64,000 bases of DNA. It comes from Kryptolebias marmoratus (lineage: Eukaryota > Chordata > Actinopteri > Cyprinodontiformes > Rivulidae). This document shows, piece after piece, positions 33,263 to 47,600 of the stretch. The DNA is taken from NCBI RefSeq assembly GCF_001649575.2, contig NC_051434.1, positions 1,620,009 through 1,684,008 on the forward strand, given 5' to 3'. Under the pieces are notes generated by a model. That model was not told the DNA's origin. It worked only from the letters and a program-made list of their open reading frames with translations, and made no database searches. The position numbers and the translations under genes are program-made. Position 1 is the stretch's first letter, and each line of letters starts with the position of its first letter.

Positions 33263-33581
33263 CCCTCCTCGTCCCTCTGGGTTCTTGCGTAACAGCACCC
33301 AGCTGAGGTTTAGGAACTCGATCAATGAGCGTCATTGTGTGTCTCAGTGTGTGTTGTAGGAATAAAGTGTGAAATATTTGCTCCGGAGTAGAAGTGTGTG
33401 TGTGTTGGTGTGTGTGTGTTCATGAGGACCTGCAGCTCCGATGACTCGGTGGAAATCGCACACTCGGTCTCAGTGTTTCTGCTCCTGAGGGCTCGGTCTA
33501 ATCTCTGGTGTCTGTGGCCGTGTGAGGAAATGAAAAACAGGTCAAGATTATCAGATGAGGCGCTTCCAGGCGTGATATCAC

Positions 33582-33617
<36 letters not shown>
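33582..33617. repeat. GT microsatellite
   Basis: About 18 GT units. Confidence 0.97.
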
Positions 33618-33620
<3 letters not shown>

Positions 33621-36600
33621 TGACTCAGTGATGAGTCTCCAGGAGGAAACAGGAAGTAGAAACGCTCTCAGACTGAATCCACAAACAGCTAAATGTGGAA
33701 ATTTGACGAAGCATAAAATCATAAAATCTGTTTAATTTCCTCAAATCTTTTCTTCATTTATTCATCTTTAGTCAGTTTTTTGTATAAATTACATGGTTTA
33801 AGTCATATCTTTATATTTTTAGTGCATTTATTTTGCTCCATGGTCTTTTTTGCTCTGAGCCAATCAGGTTTGAGCGTTCGTTACTGCAGTTTCTCTGAAG
33901 GTTTTAGTTTCTCATCTTCTGCTTGTTCTGACTCAGGTGTTAAAGGTCACAGTTTTATTCATTTTAGCTTCTGTCTGGCTGATTTTAGCTACCTGTCATT
34001 CTGCCTTTTCTGACTCTGTTTGCTTTAAATTCATGCAGCTTCGGTCTGATTTATTTGCTCGGCGTCGAGGTTTCTCAGTAGCGGTGCGAAGCTGCAGAGC
34101 TGTCTTTATGTTTTTAAGGCTGGAGGAGAGAAAACGGTTAATGAATTAATCATGGAGGCTGCTCTAAAAGCTGTACAGGACGGCGGCGAGTCTGCAGCGA
34201 GCATCGATCGCTCGCTGCTGCAACAAACACCCCCCGCCTCATCACTTCTTCCTTTGTCTCACTTTAAACCCATCATCTCTCTGCCTGCACCCGTCTAATG
34301 GCTATTAATATTTATTCTTCTTAATCAAAGCATTATTTCACCTCTTCAGTTGCTGATGGAGGTTATTCTGCCTCCATTATCCTTTCAGTCACAGACACTC
34401 GTGATGATTCAGACACAGGAGCCGTTCGTCTTCGGTGAAGACTTTAAACGTCCCGCCTGAGACAGGGAGACAAAAAGCTGTTTTTTGTTCACTGATCCGC
34501 TTTATTTACTAGAGGAACATCTAGTCAGCCTGATTTAAGATGGCCGCTGCAGCTAACACAGAAGTGGTAGTAGCTGAGGGTCATCCTGAACACAGATGGA
34601 GTCAGGTCTTAGTTTGATGCTTTGGCGTTCAGCGTGGCGGGCGATATGCATTCCTTTAAAGAAATGTTATAAAATGTTTGGTTTTCATGGATTAATTTAA
34701 AGTCATTTATCTTTTTAAGATCAGGATCAGATGTTTTAATTAAAATCATGACATTTAATTAAAATAAGAAGGAAAAGAAAGCAGCTTCACGTCTTTTAAA
34801 AGTTTTGTAAAAAGTTTAAAACTTTTTTTGAATTTAGTTTCAATCAAAGCTCTAAACTTTCAGACGTCTTTTACTGATTATTTTCCTTTAACTGGAATAT
34901 TTTTGTTACCTTTAGTTTTGGATGGTTTCATCTGTAATTCTCCAGACTTTAAATGTTTTTGTTTTTAATTATTTGGATCAGGATGTTTGGAAAATACTCA
35001 AATGAACTTCCTGTTATCAGAACAGTAGTTATTGATGTTTTATTTAAATTATGTCCGTGTTTTTTATTTCCACCGTGTTGCTCACACTCCATTAGCCTCG
35101 CGTGTAAATGTGTGTGTGTGTGTGTGTGAGGTGTTGGGAGGATTTGCCTTTCAAATCAGGCAGAATCTGGTCCCCCCCCCCCCGCTCGGTGACTTTCCGC
35201 GAGATATTTTACTAACAGACAGGCAAATAAATAATTTAGATTCAAACTGCGTCCTTTAAAAATAAAATGTTGAGTTTTTATTTTTTCATCAGAAGCTTCA
35301 AAATGATCCGAAGTTTGTTGTAATCTGGTGATTTTATTTCCTGGAAACTCGTTCTGCTTTGAAAACTGGATTTTTTTATCGGCCTGGAGGAACGTCGTCG
35401 GGAATCCCCGAGCTTCAGAATGATGCCAAGGATTATACGAAGGGATTTCCCAGCCTTGCAGCGGCCAAAGGCTCATTTCTGAAGACAAAATGAAGATTTA
35501 GATGTAGATCATGTGGACGGATCTATGGATGGTGCCGTTATGAATCTCAATTATGGCATAAATCTATATTTTCCCTTCTTCTGCTCCGCAGCCTGAGCTT
35601 AAAAGGTTTTAAATTCAATATTCTCAGTTTTAGGTCCTAAAATATCTCCAGATTTTCCATTTTAGGTCTTAAAAGGAAATGAGTTGCGTCTTAAATTTAT
35701 TTCTTTGTTCATTTCTTTGTCCTTCAGTCTTTTATTTGTTGTTTTAGGATTTTAACTCCCATCATGCAGCAGGGCAGTCTCTCTGCTCCTAAAACGGTAC
35801 TTTATCTGTAGTTCTTTCTGAACAATTTGAGTGAGTTTGTTCTGTTAAAGTAAATTGGATAAAAACCCATCGTAGGGGAATTTAAAAGGATTTAAAAAGT
35901 CTGAGATTGAAGTCAGTGAGGCCTTCAGGAACTGGTATTTTATCTTCATGCTGCTGTTGTGATAAAATCTATTGTTTTTGTCTCAGAGATTTGAAAGTGA
36001 TGCAGACAGAAAGACAATCAGGTCCTGAAACATCTGTAACATCTGGATTTAAAGCAGTTTCCTGACTGCAGGACGGGCAGAACAACGAGAGAACCATAAA
36101 AATCCAAACAGCAGAGTTTGATTAGTCAGAATCTGACTCATCACCGCGTCTTTATCTGCCTGGAGACGCTTTTTAAAGCCAGTGTTTTCACTCCTGATCT
36201 CCTCGTTTCGTTGTTATTTCTTGATGAGACCGTCTTCAGGACCAGATCTGGAGCCGTTTTAGTTGCTTTTGATGAAATCCCAAACCCCAGATCTCGTTTT
36301 TTATCAGCCGTGACGGCAGCCTTCGGCGTAGCAGGTGGCTAATTAGCATCTCAATACAGACGCTGCGCATACATTTATTATTTTATTCAAAAATTTACAG
36401 CTTATGTGCTTTAATCTTTTGACTGAATCAGAAACAGCTCAGCAGAATCAAAACCCGATGATGCGTTCACTGTCATCGGGAAACAAAAAAGTCTGAAAAC
36501 ATTCGTGGGGGGTTCAGTTTCCTCTCAGAGTCGTCCTCCTCTGACAGGAAATAATCAGTAAATCTGTATAAACTTTATTTCTGAAAGGTACTCCAAGAGA

Positions 36601-39600
36601 TTAAATCTCAAACGGCTGCTGAGGCCACGATGTAGGTGGAGGTGGACGACGAATAACGTGCACAGTGTTGCAAGCCGTGCACGTGAAGATACACCTTTAA
36701 ATTTAAATAAAACTCGCAGGTGGTAAACTCTCAGAAATCAGTGAGACTTCAGCTGAAAATTCACCCGTTTCCCCACAACGTCTCCAGCAGCCGCCCTGAA
36801 ATCTTTTAAGTCTTTGTCTTATTTAACTTTTTATTAATACGAATCTTTCTTACTGATTTCTGTCAGATCAAAGGGGAAGCTCCTGAAGCTGATGTGTGTG
36901 TGTTGGATAAAATAACGTGGTGTGAGCCGCTCCATCTGTCAGAGGCTTAAAGCCTTTCTTCCCGACCCGCAGAGCTACGTTTGGTTCCGGTTTGGTTTGG
37001 TTCCTTCAGTCGGACCTCGTCCTCCTCCTTCGTTTAGGAAAAGCACCACCCTAATTATAAACAGAGGCAGAGCTGAGGTTTGTTGTTGTGACGGTGCACG
37101 CCACCAGCTGAAGAAGGGGGGAGGATAAAAAGGGGGACACGGGGGGGAGGGAGGCTCCTGATGGTCTTCTGGATTTACTGTCTGTCACCCGGTTTAATCC
37201 GCACCCCTTCATCCTGGTTCTAGACGTCCCCACTCTGCTTCTCCTGTTGTTTTATTTATTCAGAGCTTTTTAATCAGCCGATGGTTGGATGATGGATGGA
37301 TGGATGATATAAAGATGTCAGGGTGTTGGTTGCAGGTGGTCTGCAGAGCCCCTACTTCCCTTTTACAATAAGTATTTCACATATGAGCTTAAATCCTCCC
37401 AGTATTTATAATAACTTCCTGTGTTTCTGCTGTTCGACTCTCTGACGCTGGTTTTTCATCAACACTGTTTCGTTCAGCTGGTTTAACTCGGGACGAACTG
37501 GGTTTGAATGAAACTACAGTTCAGTTTTGGAAACGAGCGTCTCGTTCCTCTCTGGTTGTTGAAGTCTGCTCGTGTTTTCCTGCTGTTTCAGTAACTTTTA
37601 CTGAGAAGACTTCCTGAAAAGGACTTCTTCTGAGTCCTGACGTCCCTCAGATGAGTTCGGTCCGGTCCACGTTCTGCACCAACGAGCTGAAGGATCCTTC
37701 AGCCAGATTTCTGTCTCTAATTATTCTGCTGGACCTGCTTTAAAAGCACTTCATGCCCGTCGGACTGAAGAACCGGCAGCAGAACATCGGAGCGACGGGA
37801 TTACAGACTGAAGTGGCCTTTAACGGCTAAAACAGACTTTTAGTGATGAGTTAGTGCAGCTGTCATGTGATTCTTGTTTAAATGTTGCTTTCAGGTCTTT
37901 CTTGTAAAACAGGATGAGGGAAAGGAGGCGGCTCTGTGACGTTCTGCTTCCTCGCCTCGTAATTTCGTCTGGAGCTGGCAGGTTAAACTTTCAGCTGCTG
38001 TGAGTTCCTGGGAGTGTCGGCGTTCGTGACGCAGCAGAACCGGGAGAACATTCCTGAAATACCTGAACGCCTCCGAGGGAGGAGAAAGTCTGGACTGGGA
38101 GCTCAAATATTTAGAGATTTATTTCCCGTCTTAAATAACAAAACACATGTTTCTAAGTTTATTTAAAGCAAGCTGTCAGGCTTTAAAGGGTTAAACACAA
38201 AAAAGTCGACTCACAGAAACACTAAAATTAGTCTTTAAAGGTTATTTATGAAGAATTATGATCAGCAGCTGTTTGTTTTTGTTACTTTAATTAAAGATAA
38301 ATTACAGGTCGCTGAATTTTAATTTATTTAACTTGATTTAGCTGCTTTATTCAGGTCAAAATCTTAGATATAATCAGATAAAATCAATGCATTTTAAATT
38401 TCAACAGCTTGTTTTTCCAGTGTTGTTTGTCTTTTAAATAATAAAGTCATAAATAAACCTAAATAACTTGGTGTGACAAGAATCTATTAATATTTAATTA
38501 ATAAAATAAGGCTTTAGAATGAACCCCATTAGTGCATTTTATATATAAAAAAAGGGTTCATTTAAAGTTCAAGTTTCAGAGGATGATCTGAATTAAAAAT
38601 AAAAACATTAAACTCCTAAATTCAAAGTTCAGATTCAGGCTCAGATTAACTGGTTTTTAAATCAAATTAAAACAAATAAAAAAGCAAAATTCAAATTTCT
38701 GCTACAGATTTGGAAAAATGTTCACTTTTCTTATAGAAAACTGGAAAAAAAAAGTTTTTTATCAGCTAAAATCCAAAAAGAATCAAAGTTTAGGATATAA
38801 TTCTGTAGAATCACAGATTTATTGGCTTGTTTTTGTTTAAGTGTCGGTTGTTTCAGGTTTAACTGCCTGAATTCCTTTAAAAGCTTTTAGCTGTGGTTTA
38901 ATCCCGACCTCCTTTCGGCTCAGGTGAATCCTCCGCAGCTGAACTTCGGCTCGGTGTGAAACGTCTCCCAGCTGATCGGCTGATTTATGAACACCGAGCG
39001 TTTATAATCCCAGCAGTAAACACGCTAATCTGCTGCCGGGTAATCTGTTTTCAGATAAATAATCAGCTGAACTCAGACACTTTCCTTACAGGTGATCCGA
39101 TTTTACTGTTTTAGATTAAACCTTATCTTCACATCAGGTTTATCTTGGTTAACTTTCCTGAATATCTCTGAAAGCTTCAACACTGGAAGGTTTTAATAAT
39201 TTCACGGCTCTTTTTCCTGCTTCCTGGTTCCTGTTAGTCGTCTTTGTTTAGTTCTGGTCTTTTATAGAAACTATTTCCAGCCTAATTTTATAATTCAAAT
39301 ATTAATGTTTGTGTCGAGTCACACAAACAACCAGCAGTTCAACCTCAGATACTTTTGTCTGTCCTGTAATTTACTGTCCAGAAAGTCTTAAAACTCAGGA
39401 TGAGGGCAGATTTTTGTTTTTCCACCAATGAGATTGTTGCTGTTTTCTGGTCTGTTTCTGCCGGTTAAACGTCAGGATCTGATTCCACCTGCTGGTCTGA
39501 AGTCGGAGTGTTTTAAAACAAACGTCTGAACATGAAATCAGCGCGGCAGTTTTCACCGCCTGTCGCTGCTTCTGCACATGCTGTGGTTCTTTGAAAGCAG

Positions 39601-41100
39601 GTCACTGAGTGGCTGAATGTCCGATTTATTCAATCACATGTGGCGGCTGCCATCGACGGGCTCCGAGCGCTCAGGAGAGATTCATCTGCTTTTAGGAAAC
39701 ATTAAACTCCTCATAAAAACTCCTTGTTTGTTCTCTTGATGCATTCAGATACAAACAGGTGCAGAAAAGGAAACATTTTCACTTCCTATCCTTCATGTAA
39801 GGATGCTTTTAAAAGTTCTGTTTCAGGGATCAGTTTGTTTAGAACCTGTCTGGTCCTGCAGTGGTCCAGATCCAGGTCCTGGTCCAGGTTTAAGTTCCCT
39901 GACTTGTATGTTGATAGGAAGGAAACCTGAGGCAGTGAGCGTGTAACCATCCTACCTGTCTGACCCGCTTGGAGCCAGATGTTCTGCTAACATCTGCTGT
40001 GAAGACCGTTTATCTGAGCTCGGACTGATTCATTGAACCACTAAACCTCATCAATATGATGATAAAATCACTTCCTCACTAATAAAATCATGAAAGGAAA
40101 TCAGTCCAAGTATTTACTTCTTGCTTTTCAAAATAAAAGCATGTCGTCAGCCTTTATTAACTCGTATTTTTCTGAATTCAACTAAATGTTTTTAAAGCCT
40201 CCCGTTTGGGATGAAACAGTCAGATTTCAGATATTTTTTGTGCATTTTAATATTGTATTTTTTTATCTGGAGTTTTAAACAAATAAATTGGGAAACATTT
40301 TCAGATTCTTCTGCAGCAGAAACAAAAACATCTGCAGCTGTAATGTTTTATTACTTCAGGTATTCTTTCTGTTTAGTCATTTAAAAACATCTCAGGGAAT
40401 TTCCCTGCAGAAAAGCTGTTTAATAAACTAAGGTTTAAATCTGTTTTTGCCTCATCAGTCAGATAAGTTTGGATTATTGCTCCAGTTTAATGAAGTCACA
40501 TTAAATGACTGTGATTTGTAGCAACACAGAGCTGCGGCCAGTTCTCCTCGGTTCTCTTGTGTTTTTCTGCAGCCTGTGGGGAGAACAAAGGTTGGGCTCA
40601 GCTGCAGAACATCTTGCTCCGATCGGCGTCGTGCTTCGGGACATTTTAACGAGTCTTTCCATCTTAATCCGTCCAACTTAAACCCATTTCTTGTACTTTT
40701 CCTCCTTCAGTGGTTGGTTTTTCCTGCTGACAGTGAAGTAATCGTCCTCCTTTAAACTCCTGCAGCTCTCAGGGATGACTGAACATTTCACTTTAGGGCT
40801 TTTCTGCTGCTCTTGTTTCTAACAGGAGCCGGTCAGTTTGACGTTAACCCCCCCGTGGCTCCTCTGAGACCCACTTCCTCCTCGGCTGCAGCTTTCGGCG
40901 GCGCTGCAGTGAGGTTGGAGGAAGGCTGCAGCCGCTCAGCATCCCGGCTCCGTCACAGAGCGGTGGAGCAGTGGGAGGGAGGGAGGGAGCAGCTCTGCAC
41001 CAACGGTCCCATTTCTCTCTGGGAGGAGGGGGGAGGCGGGGGGAGGAGGCAGAAACAAAGGCTGAGGGAGAACCGGAGAGGGCAGAGGAGGACAGCCTGG
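33618..41100 (+). other. macf1 intron segment
   Basis: This is a long, mostly AT-rich stretch with no recognised exon. It includes a dispersed-repeat copy at 34527-34654 and short GT/GGAT tracts (35107-35128 and 37288-37310). A GC-rich patch at 40840-41100 has a few CpGs but no convincing start codon and donor pair. Confidence 0.55.
34527..34654 (+). repeat. dispersed repeat copy ending GGCGGGCGATATGCATTCC
   Basis: It begins CAGCCTGATTTAAGATGGCC and ends with GGCGGGCGATATGCATTCC at 34636-34654. Other copies, complete or only the 3' tip, lie at 3476-3494, 6181-6367 and 17929-18018. Confidence 0.6.
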
Positions 41101-44100
41101 TGGTGTTTATTCACAGCCAATGAATGAAATCTTTATCTCTGACGGGTGAAGATTTATCTGCTCCTTTCCCTTTTTTTAGCCACTCTCTTCATTGTTCCTC
41201 TTTTATCTTTAACCTGATTTCCTCCTCTTCCTCCTCCTGTCTCGGTACTCCTCGGCCCCCTGGTGGAGACCCAACAGCTCGCTTCTTATCTGCCTGGTTT
41301 CATTTTTCCTGCCTCTCTGCACGAAGAGAACTCAGGAAATGGCAAACAATTAGCTTCCTGTCCTTTCTGGATGACTTCCAGCTTATTTTTAAACCTGAAA
41401 TGAGATGAAGGGTTCTGCATGTCAGGCCTCAAACGACAAATAAGAGTTAAATGATTCGGCCTGTGGTCCCTGCCCTCTGCAGCTCCGTGCTGAGGCGCTC
41501 TCCGCTTGTTTTAAAAACAGTGCCGAGTTCACGCGGTGATTTGTTGACTTTGAAGGAGAGAAAATAAAATCTGAAGCTCTCGGTTTTCAGGTCGAGTTGA
41601 AAGGAAAATATTTTGTTCATCCATCTGAGCGACGTTTCTCTGTGAAGAAGATAATAACGAGTAAAACTCTGAGGAGTTTCACTCGGATGTCCTTGATCAG
41701 GTTTTTTAGTTTTGTCTCCTTATGAAAATGAGTTTGAGTCCCTGAGTTCAAAGGTCAAACAGAGGAGAGAGGCCAGGCAGTTCAGTTTTTTATTTTTAAG
41801 CGTTGTTATAATCTCGTGTCTCGTTGCACCTCTCGAAGTTACCGTTTCTGTTCAGTAATTGATCCAAAACTATGTGTAAAAGCCACAAAATTAACCAGAA
41901 TTAAAGGTAAATCTGTGGTGTTGTTGTGGGTTTCAGCTCATGTTTATTACACAAAACAAAAGATCAGAAGAACGATGAATAAGAGGCCAAAACGCAGCAG
42001 AAAATGATTTTAGTTTTTCTTCTTACTTCTTCTAATTTAATGGATTTAAAAGGATTTTCTTTTTAAATTAGCTTCAAATAGATCCTGCTCTGTTTCTCTC
42101 TGATTCTCTGAACTGAGATTATTCTGCTCGCTGTCTGCTGCAGGTAGGATACTGACTGCAGGATTATGTTTGTTTTAGATGAAGACTCAGAGCTCACTGC
42201 ATCGTTTCTCTCCGTGGGAAAAACCTGCTCTTGAACCTGAATGACTCTTGGCATTAAAGCGGGAATTTGTCCGTTAGGCCCACATAAAGACCACTCGACT
42301 GCCTGAACCGTTCTGTAGAAATCTCTGCAGTTTCTCTTAGTTTAGTACATGAAGGAACAAAGAAACCTCCTCTGCAACATGTGCAAACTTGTTTTTTTAC
42401 AAAGTGTATTTCTTTTTTCTGTTGGTAATCGTCACCTGCTTCCATTCCTTGAATTTATCAGAAAATGAGAGAATTACAGAAAAGCAGGAAGCTGCTGACA
42501 GAAGGAGAAAGTAGAGGAGCGTGAGATGTTTCTGCTGATAGTTTGAGATTCTTCTCTGGGAGAGGATCTTTATCGGAGCTACAGCAGGTCGAGGTGAAGG
42601 AAGATGAACGTGTTTATGTAAAAGTTTGCATCATATTTCTGCAGCTCTGGGCAAAACTCTGTGCAGAGCTGCAGAAATCACAACATTTTAGTTAATTCAA
42701 ATACAAATAATTGCATTTCCTGCTGCTCATTTAAAGCCGATGTTCCACTTAAATCTGTTTGTTTTGATATTTTTCTGCATCTTCCTGCAAATATTTCGAT
42801 GCAGTTTGAATCTCCAATATTGTTTTTTCCTCTAATTTGTGTTTTTGGCTTCTTCCTCCAACTTTCCTTTAACTGAAACCCAAAACGCTCCAAGCCTTCG
42901 GTGATGAAGTGAACGGCTTCTCGTCCAAATATTAGATGTTTGCATCCAAGTAAACAGTTGGTGGAAACAGATTTCCCCTCAGCTGCTCCATTCGGACCTG
43001 AACTGGTGGAAAGTGAGTTGAACAGAGATGGAGTTGTTTATTTTCTGACTGATCTGAACCTTTGGTTTAAAGTCAGTTGATGTGAGAATAAAAAGTTTCA
43101 CAGTTGAGCAGTTTCATCTGTCAAACTTCTTTAAATTTAACATGAACATGTTTGGATGCAAACTTCACTGATTTCTGTGTTTTTAATAAATAAAACCCCC
43201 TGAATGGGTTGTCGCTCCTGCTGATTGAACGTTTTCTGGATATCTGATGAAAGTTTGAGAAGATGTAAAACTTTAGCAAAAAGAGGAAGTTTAAAAGCTG
43301 ATGATGCCTGACTTTCCTCACCTTAACCTGTCATCTAAGCTCTGCCCACCCCTCAGTGCATGAACAGACATCACACGACTGATGACCTCCGTTCTGGTGG
43401 AATTAAAGGTGCCGTCGCTGCACGGACTAGGATCCGAGGGGTCAGAACAGGTGGGCTGCTGACCCGAATTCTTCTTCATGCTTGGATCTGATCCAGCAGA
43501 ACAACTGAAGAAGTCCTCAGCCATGTGAGGACCAGCCTCAGCCTGAAGCTGAAGGAGGTTTATGAAGACATGATTGATGGGGGAGGGGGACGGGTGGGAT
43601 TCGTTTGTCTCAGTTGTCTCTGTGGGGAGTTTCCCTGCTGCTGCTGCTCGATCCAAACATTCAGCTCCGCTCCGACACCCCCTGAGCCTGGCTGCTCCCC
43701 GGCTGCTCCCCGGCTGCCTGTGGTTTCAGGGTGGGTCCGCCGGCTGCGTTCAGATCAGTATTTGCATGTTCTGACTGATTGCTGTCACATCGCAGGGCGT
43801 GGATCTCCTCCGGAGCTCTCTCACCGACTCAGTAACTCAGAAGTCCCAACGTTTGGAGGAAGAAGACTTCCTCAGAGGGTTTGAGGATTCTGAACTGCCG
43901 AGTTTATCTGGAACGGCAGATTAGAGCTTTTTAAAGAGGAGAGGGGATTTCCCAGCAGCTGATGGTGATAAGATCCTGTTCGGTCACTTTATCCTCCTGC
44001 AGGAGGGTCCGCAGACATTTGTGTGGCTGGTATCCGCTCGTTGCCTTCAGGGAATCCTCTGATTAACAAATGAAATATTTGAGCTGTGATGCTGAAAACA

Positions 44101-44465
44101 GCTGAATGTTGCTTCCTGTTTTGGGTGGGATGGATCCAGTTTCCACAGCTGTCTGAGACTCGCAGGAAACAGACCAAAAAAAGCAGCATTTATACAATAA
44201 AATCACTTTTAACATCTTTTATGTCTCACTCTAAACTTTGTCCATTTCTTCCTTCCTGCTTCTTGGTCTCAGCAGCTCATCCAGGTCCGTTAATGAGCGC
44301 TTATTAATTATCCTCCAATAAAGGAGCTCTCAGGGATCCATTAGCTGACATTTCATGTGTGCATTATTGTTGCAGTGATCTGTTTCAGGCATGAAGAGGC
44401 CTGATGGGTTCCCAGAGCACAAACTGGCTGACAGGAAAACTGATGTTTGCAGCTGCCGGGTTTGA
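41101..44465 (+). other. macf1 intron segment
   Basis: No exon was recognised. It contains the weak CTCF-like site at 41254-41267 and small local duplications such as CCCCGGCTGCT at about 43695-43715. Confidence 0.55.
41254..41267 (-). promoter_or_regulatory. CTCF-like motif, weaker
   Basis: The minus strand reads TCCACCAGGGGGCC. The first eleven core positions match and the final GC pair is changed. Confidence 0.3.
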
Positions 44466-44634
44466 GGCTCAGGATGGACCAGGTCTGGATCTGCTGGGAC
44501 CGTCAGGGCTCAGGAAGGCTCAGGATGGACCAGGTCTGGATCCTGGATCTGTATGGACCTTCAGGGTTCAGGAAGGCTCAGATTGGACCAGGTCTGGATC
44601 CTGGATCTGTAGGGACCGTCAGGGTTCAGGGAAC
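44466..44634. repeat. three-copy tandem repeat of 51-60 bp
   Basis: Three head-to-tail copies begin GCTCAGGATGGACCAGGTCT and end near GTCAGGGTTCAGGAAG. The second and third carry an extra CTGGATCTGTA compared with the first. Confidence 0.9.
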
Positions 44635-47600
44635 TCTTGTTTCTGTCCGTACTGAGACATTTGGAGGTGTTGGACTCCAGAACCCGTCTGTAAATCTTCT
44701 CCTTCAGCTCCGTCTTTGAGGCAGCTCTGGTTCCTTCATGTCTTCGCTCTTTTCCCTCCTCCTCCCACTCGTTTATTGCAGCTCTCCTCATCTCCACTCC
44801 AACTCTTCGCCCACCTCGTCTCTGCAGTGGGTTTCTGTTGATTGTGTGGTTTTATTTTAGAACCACCTCTGTTCTGTCTGTCTGCACAGCTGCATCACCT
44901 CCTCTCTGCAGTAATGATGGGTTCTAAAATAAAAGGTTGTTGTTGGTGTTCCTATTTTTTACTTCCCTGTCGAAAGTCTAGGTAACAATCCAAGGTTTAC
45001 TGAAGGATAAAATACTCTGCAAAAGTCTTATTTTCTTTGCAATGGTCTAGACTTTTTGTAATCTTTGAAACTGGTCTGTTCTCCAGACCTTCTGAACCAT
45101 TCAGGCAGAAAAAAAGGCTTCCAAACTCAAGGGATGAGCCAATATGTACGATCTGAGAGCTGCAGCATCCTCCAGCTGATCATCTGCAGGTTTTCTTTTT
45201 GACCTCTAGTTTTTTACATATCTATAAAGAAATGGTAAGAAACTGTCTCTGCGTCCGTCTGAAACCAGCTGAAGGTTTTATCTCCTCGGCTGGTTGTTGG
45301 TCGGTTTGTGGTCCTCTCAGGTTCAGGTGTGCAGCTTTGTCGCTTGAATGTTGAACATGTTCAAAGGTTTGTGCCACAGATTTTCTCTCGTTTGTTGCAG
45401 GCGTCTTGAACCCTCCTTAGTTTAGTTCCCGTAATTTTCTTTTGCAGAAAAGCTGTTTTTGTTGAAGCTTTCTGACAGGAAACGTCTCAGACTGCAACCC
45501 TGAACGTCCAAACGTAAAACACAGCTCGAGATCTGCCAGCCTTCGTTCCTGACGTGTTCTCCAGCAGATTGAACCGTAAACATGGCTGCCGATGTGGAGC
45601 CTTACGAGCCGCTCAGAACGGGGCCTCGTGGCTTCCTGGTTGTTTGGTTGCAGACGCTCCAAACTGGAGATGGATGAAGGTCAAATCATCTTTTTCCTCC
45701 CAGGCTTTGAGTCTCCAACAGTCGCAGAAGATGATTTTCAGATCAGCCGGCGGAGCTCTCTGGTGTTTTGGATCTAATTTGGTTTTGAAGTCATGTAGGT
45801 CAGCAGGAGGAGAGGCGGGAAACCACCGTTCTCGGATGGACGGCGCATAAATAACCAGCAGGACGAACGTTTTAGCTGTTTTACTCTGATCCTGACAAAC
45901 CTCTGTGATAAGATAAACAGAAGGTTTTCTGTTGGGAATAAGAGATGAACATGAATATGACGTGTTTTTAATCTGCTGCAGTCTGTTAAAGAAAAGGAAG
46001 AAAGCAGCTTTTTGTCTGTTTGAGTCCTCAGGTTCGAGCTGCATTGCCTGATTTCTCCTTTTAAAGAAGTGATTCAGCAAAAACTGCTTTTATTATTTCT
46101 GTTCTTCAGATGTAAACTTGCTGAACTGCTGTGTGATCAACGCTGCTGCTTTAAGCTTTAAATTTAAACTCTTCTGTGACAGAAACTGTTTTTACTTTGT
46201 TCAAAATTCAAATTCTAAATAATGAGAGGGAAATGATCCTAAACAGGGAGGGATTTTAGACACAAATTTCCTCCCAAATGAAAGAGAAGAAGTTTGTTTT
46301 CAGCCAGAAACAAGAATTATTGTCAAATAATAAAATAAATGAAAAGGAATGAAGAGGAAACCTGACCAAAGTGTTCTCCTCTGTTTTCTTTTCCATGTTG
46401 CTGCTGCTGCTCCTCTTCACCTCCTTCCTCAAAGGTAAACACATCAGTTTCTGTTTTCAGTCTCTGTCCTCACGCCGTGCAGTGTCACGGAAAACTCTGC
46501 TTTCCTTTAAGCTTCCAGCGGGTTTTTGTTGTCGTGGTTTGAGACTTTTAAAAGTATTTCTGCTCTCAGAAGCTGAAACTTCACCTCCCAGCGTGTCAGT
46601 GTTCCTCTCTCTGTTCTTCTTGTTTTCGTTTGGATCGTTTTTGAGTTAACCGTTAACACGTCTGGATTTGTTGCCAGTCCTGCCCTCTCTTCTGTTAGGT
46701 AGAAAATGGCGGCGCTGGCTCGTGGTTTCGGGTTAAAGCGTGTTTGTGTCGGTGGAACGGGTCGAGTAAGGAGCAGAGGAGCTGGAAGGTTTCAGCAGCT
46801 TTCTGTCAAGATTTAACAGATTTATATTCGAGCTGAGAGGTTTACAGAAATCTGTCTCAATTAATTAATTTAACACCCAGAATTAAAACGCTGTTCACGG
46901 CCAGGATGATAAAACTCTGATCCTGATAACAGATCTTCAGCTTTCTTCTGGTGGGAACCTAAAAAAAAAAAGAAAATGGGCAACTTTTCCCGTTGCAGAC
47001 TCCCTGGATCCTGATTCTCCCACAGTTTGACTCCTCTGCAGATTTCCAGCTCCCAGTCGTTTGTGTTTGGGCCGGTGTTGGTTGCCATGACGCTAATCTT
47101 CGTCCCTCATCCTGCTGGATAAATATTAGTTGTGTAGCGTGAACCTTTTCATGGAGGAGAGGAGGATGACGGAGAGTAAACATCATAAATGAGCATTAAA
47201 CGGATTCAGGCCTGAAAGTGAGCGCAGGTTTTACTTTACTGGACTAAATCAAACCCAGCTTCTGGTTCCAGATCATCTGGACCTGCTGGTTGAAAAAATT
47301 ATTTAAATTCTCTTTTTGTCTTTCAGATTTTTATAGAGGCCAGTTTCAGATGCAGGTTTCTAATAACGGGTTATATATTTTCCGGAATACTCAGGTAAAA
47401 CAGAAACTTTGTTCTTATTTTGATCATAAATCCTAATTTGTGACACTTGAAAGCCTTTCAGGAGTCGAGCTTCCTCATCCTGAGGTTGTTTTTTTAGCTC
47501 AACGGTGAAGAAAATTCAAAGATTAACTACGAGGCATTCTGGGAACTCTTTACTTGGCAGGTTGATGTCCTCTGACCTTTGACCTTTTTATAGTCAGACT

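Noticed and set aside
32473..33359. Three overlapping frames of about 270-280 codons
   Set aside because: They run through 490 undetermined bases and a 31-bp repeat, so the length is an artefact.
40840..41100. GC-rich patch considered as another macf1 first exon
   Set aside because: No start codon and phase-1 donor pair resembling the other first exons was found.
45613..46080. 155-codon minus-strand frame
   Set aside because: No domain, low-complexity patches, no exon borders.
46706..46816. Short frame starting ATGGCGGCGCTGGCT with a good start context
   Set aside because: It ends after 36 codons without a donor in macf1 phase and has no CpG island, so it is probably chance.
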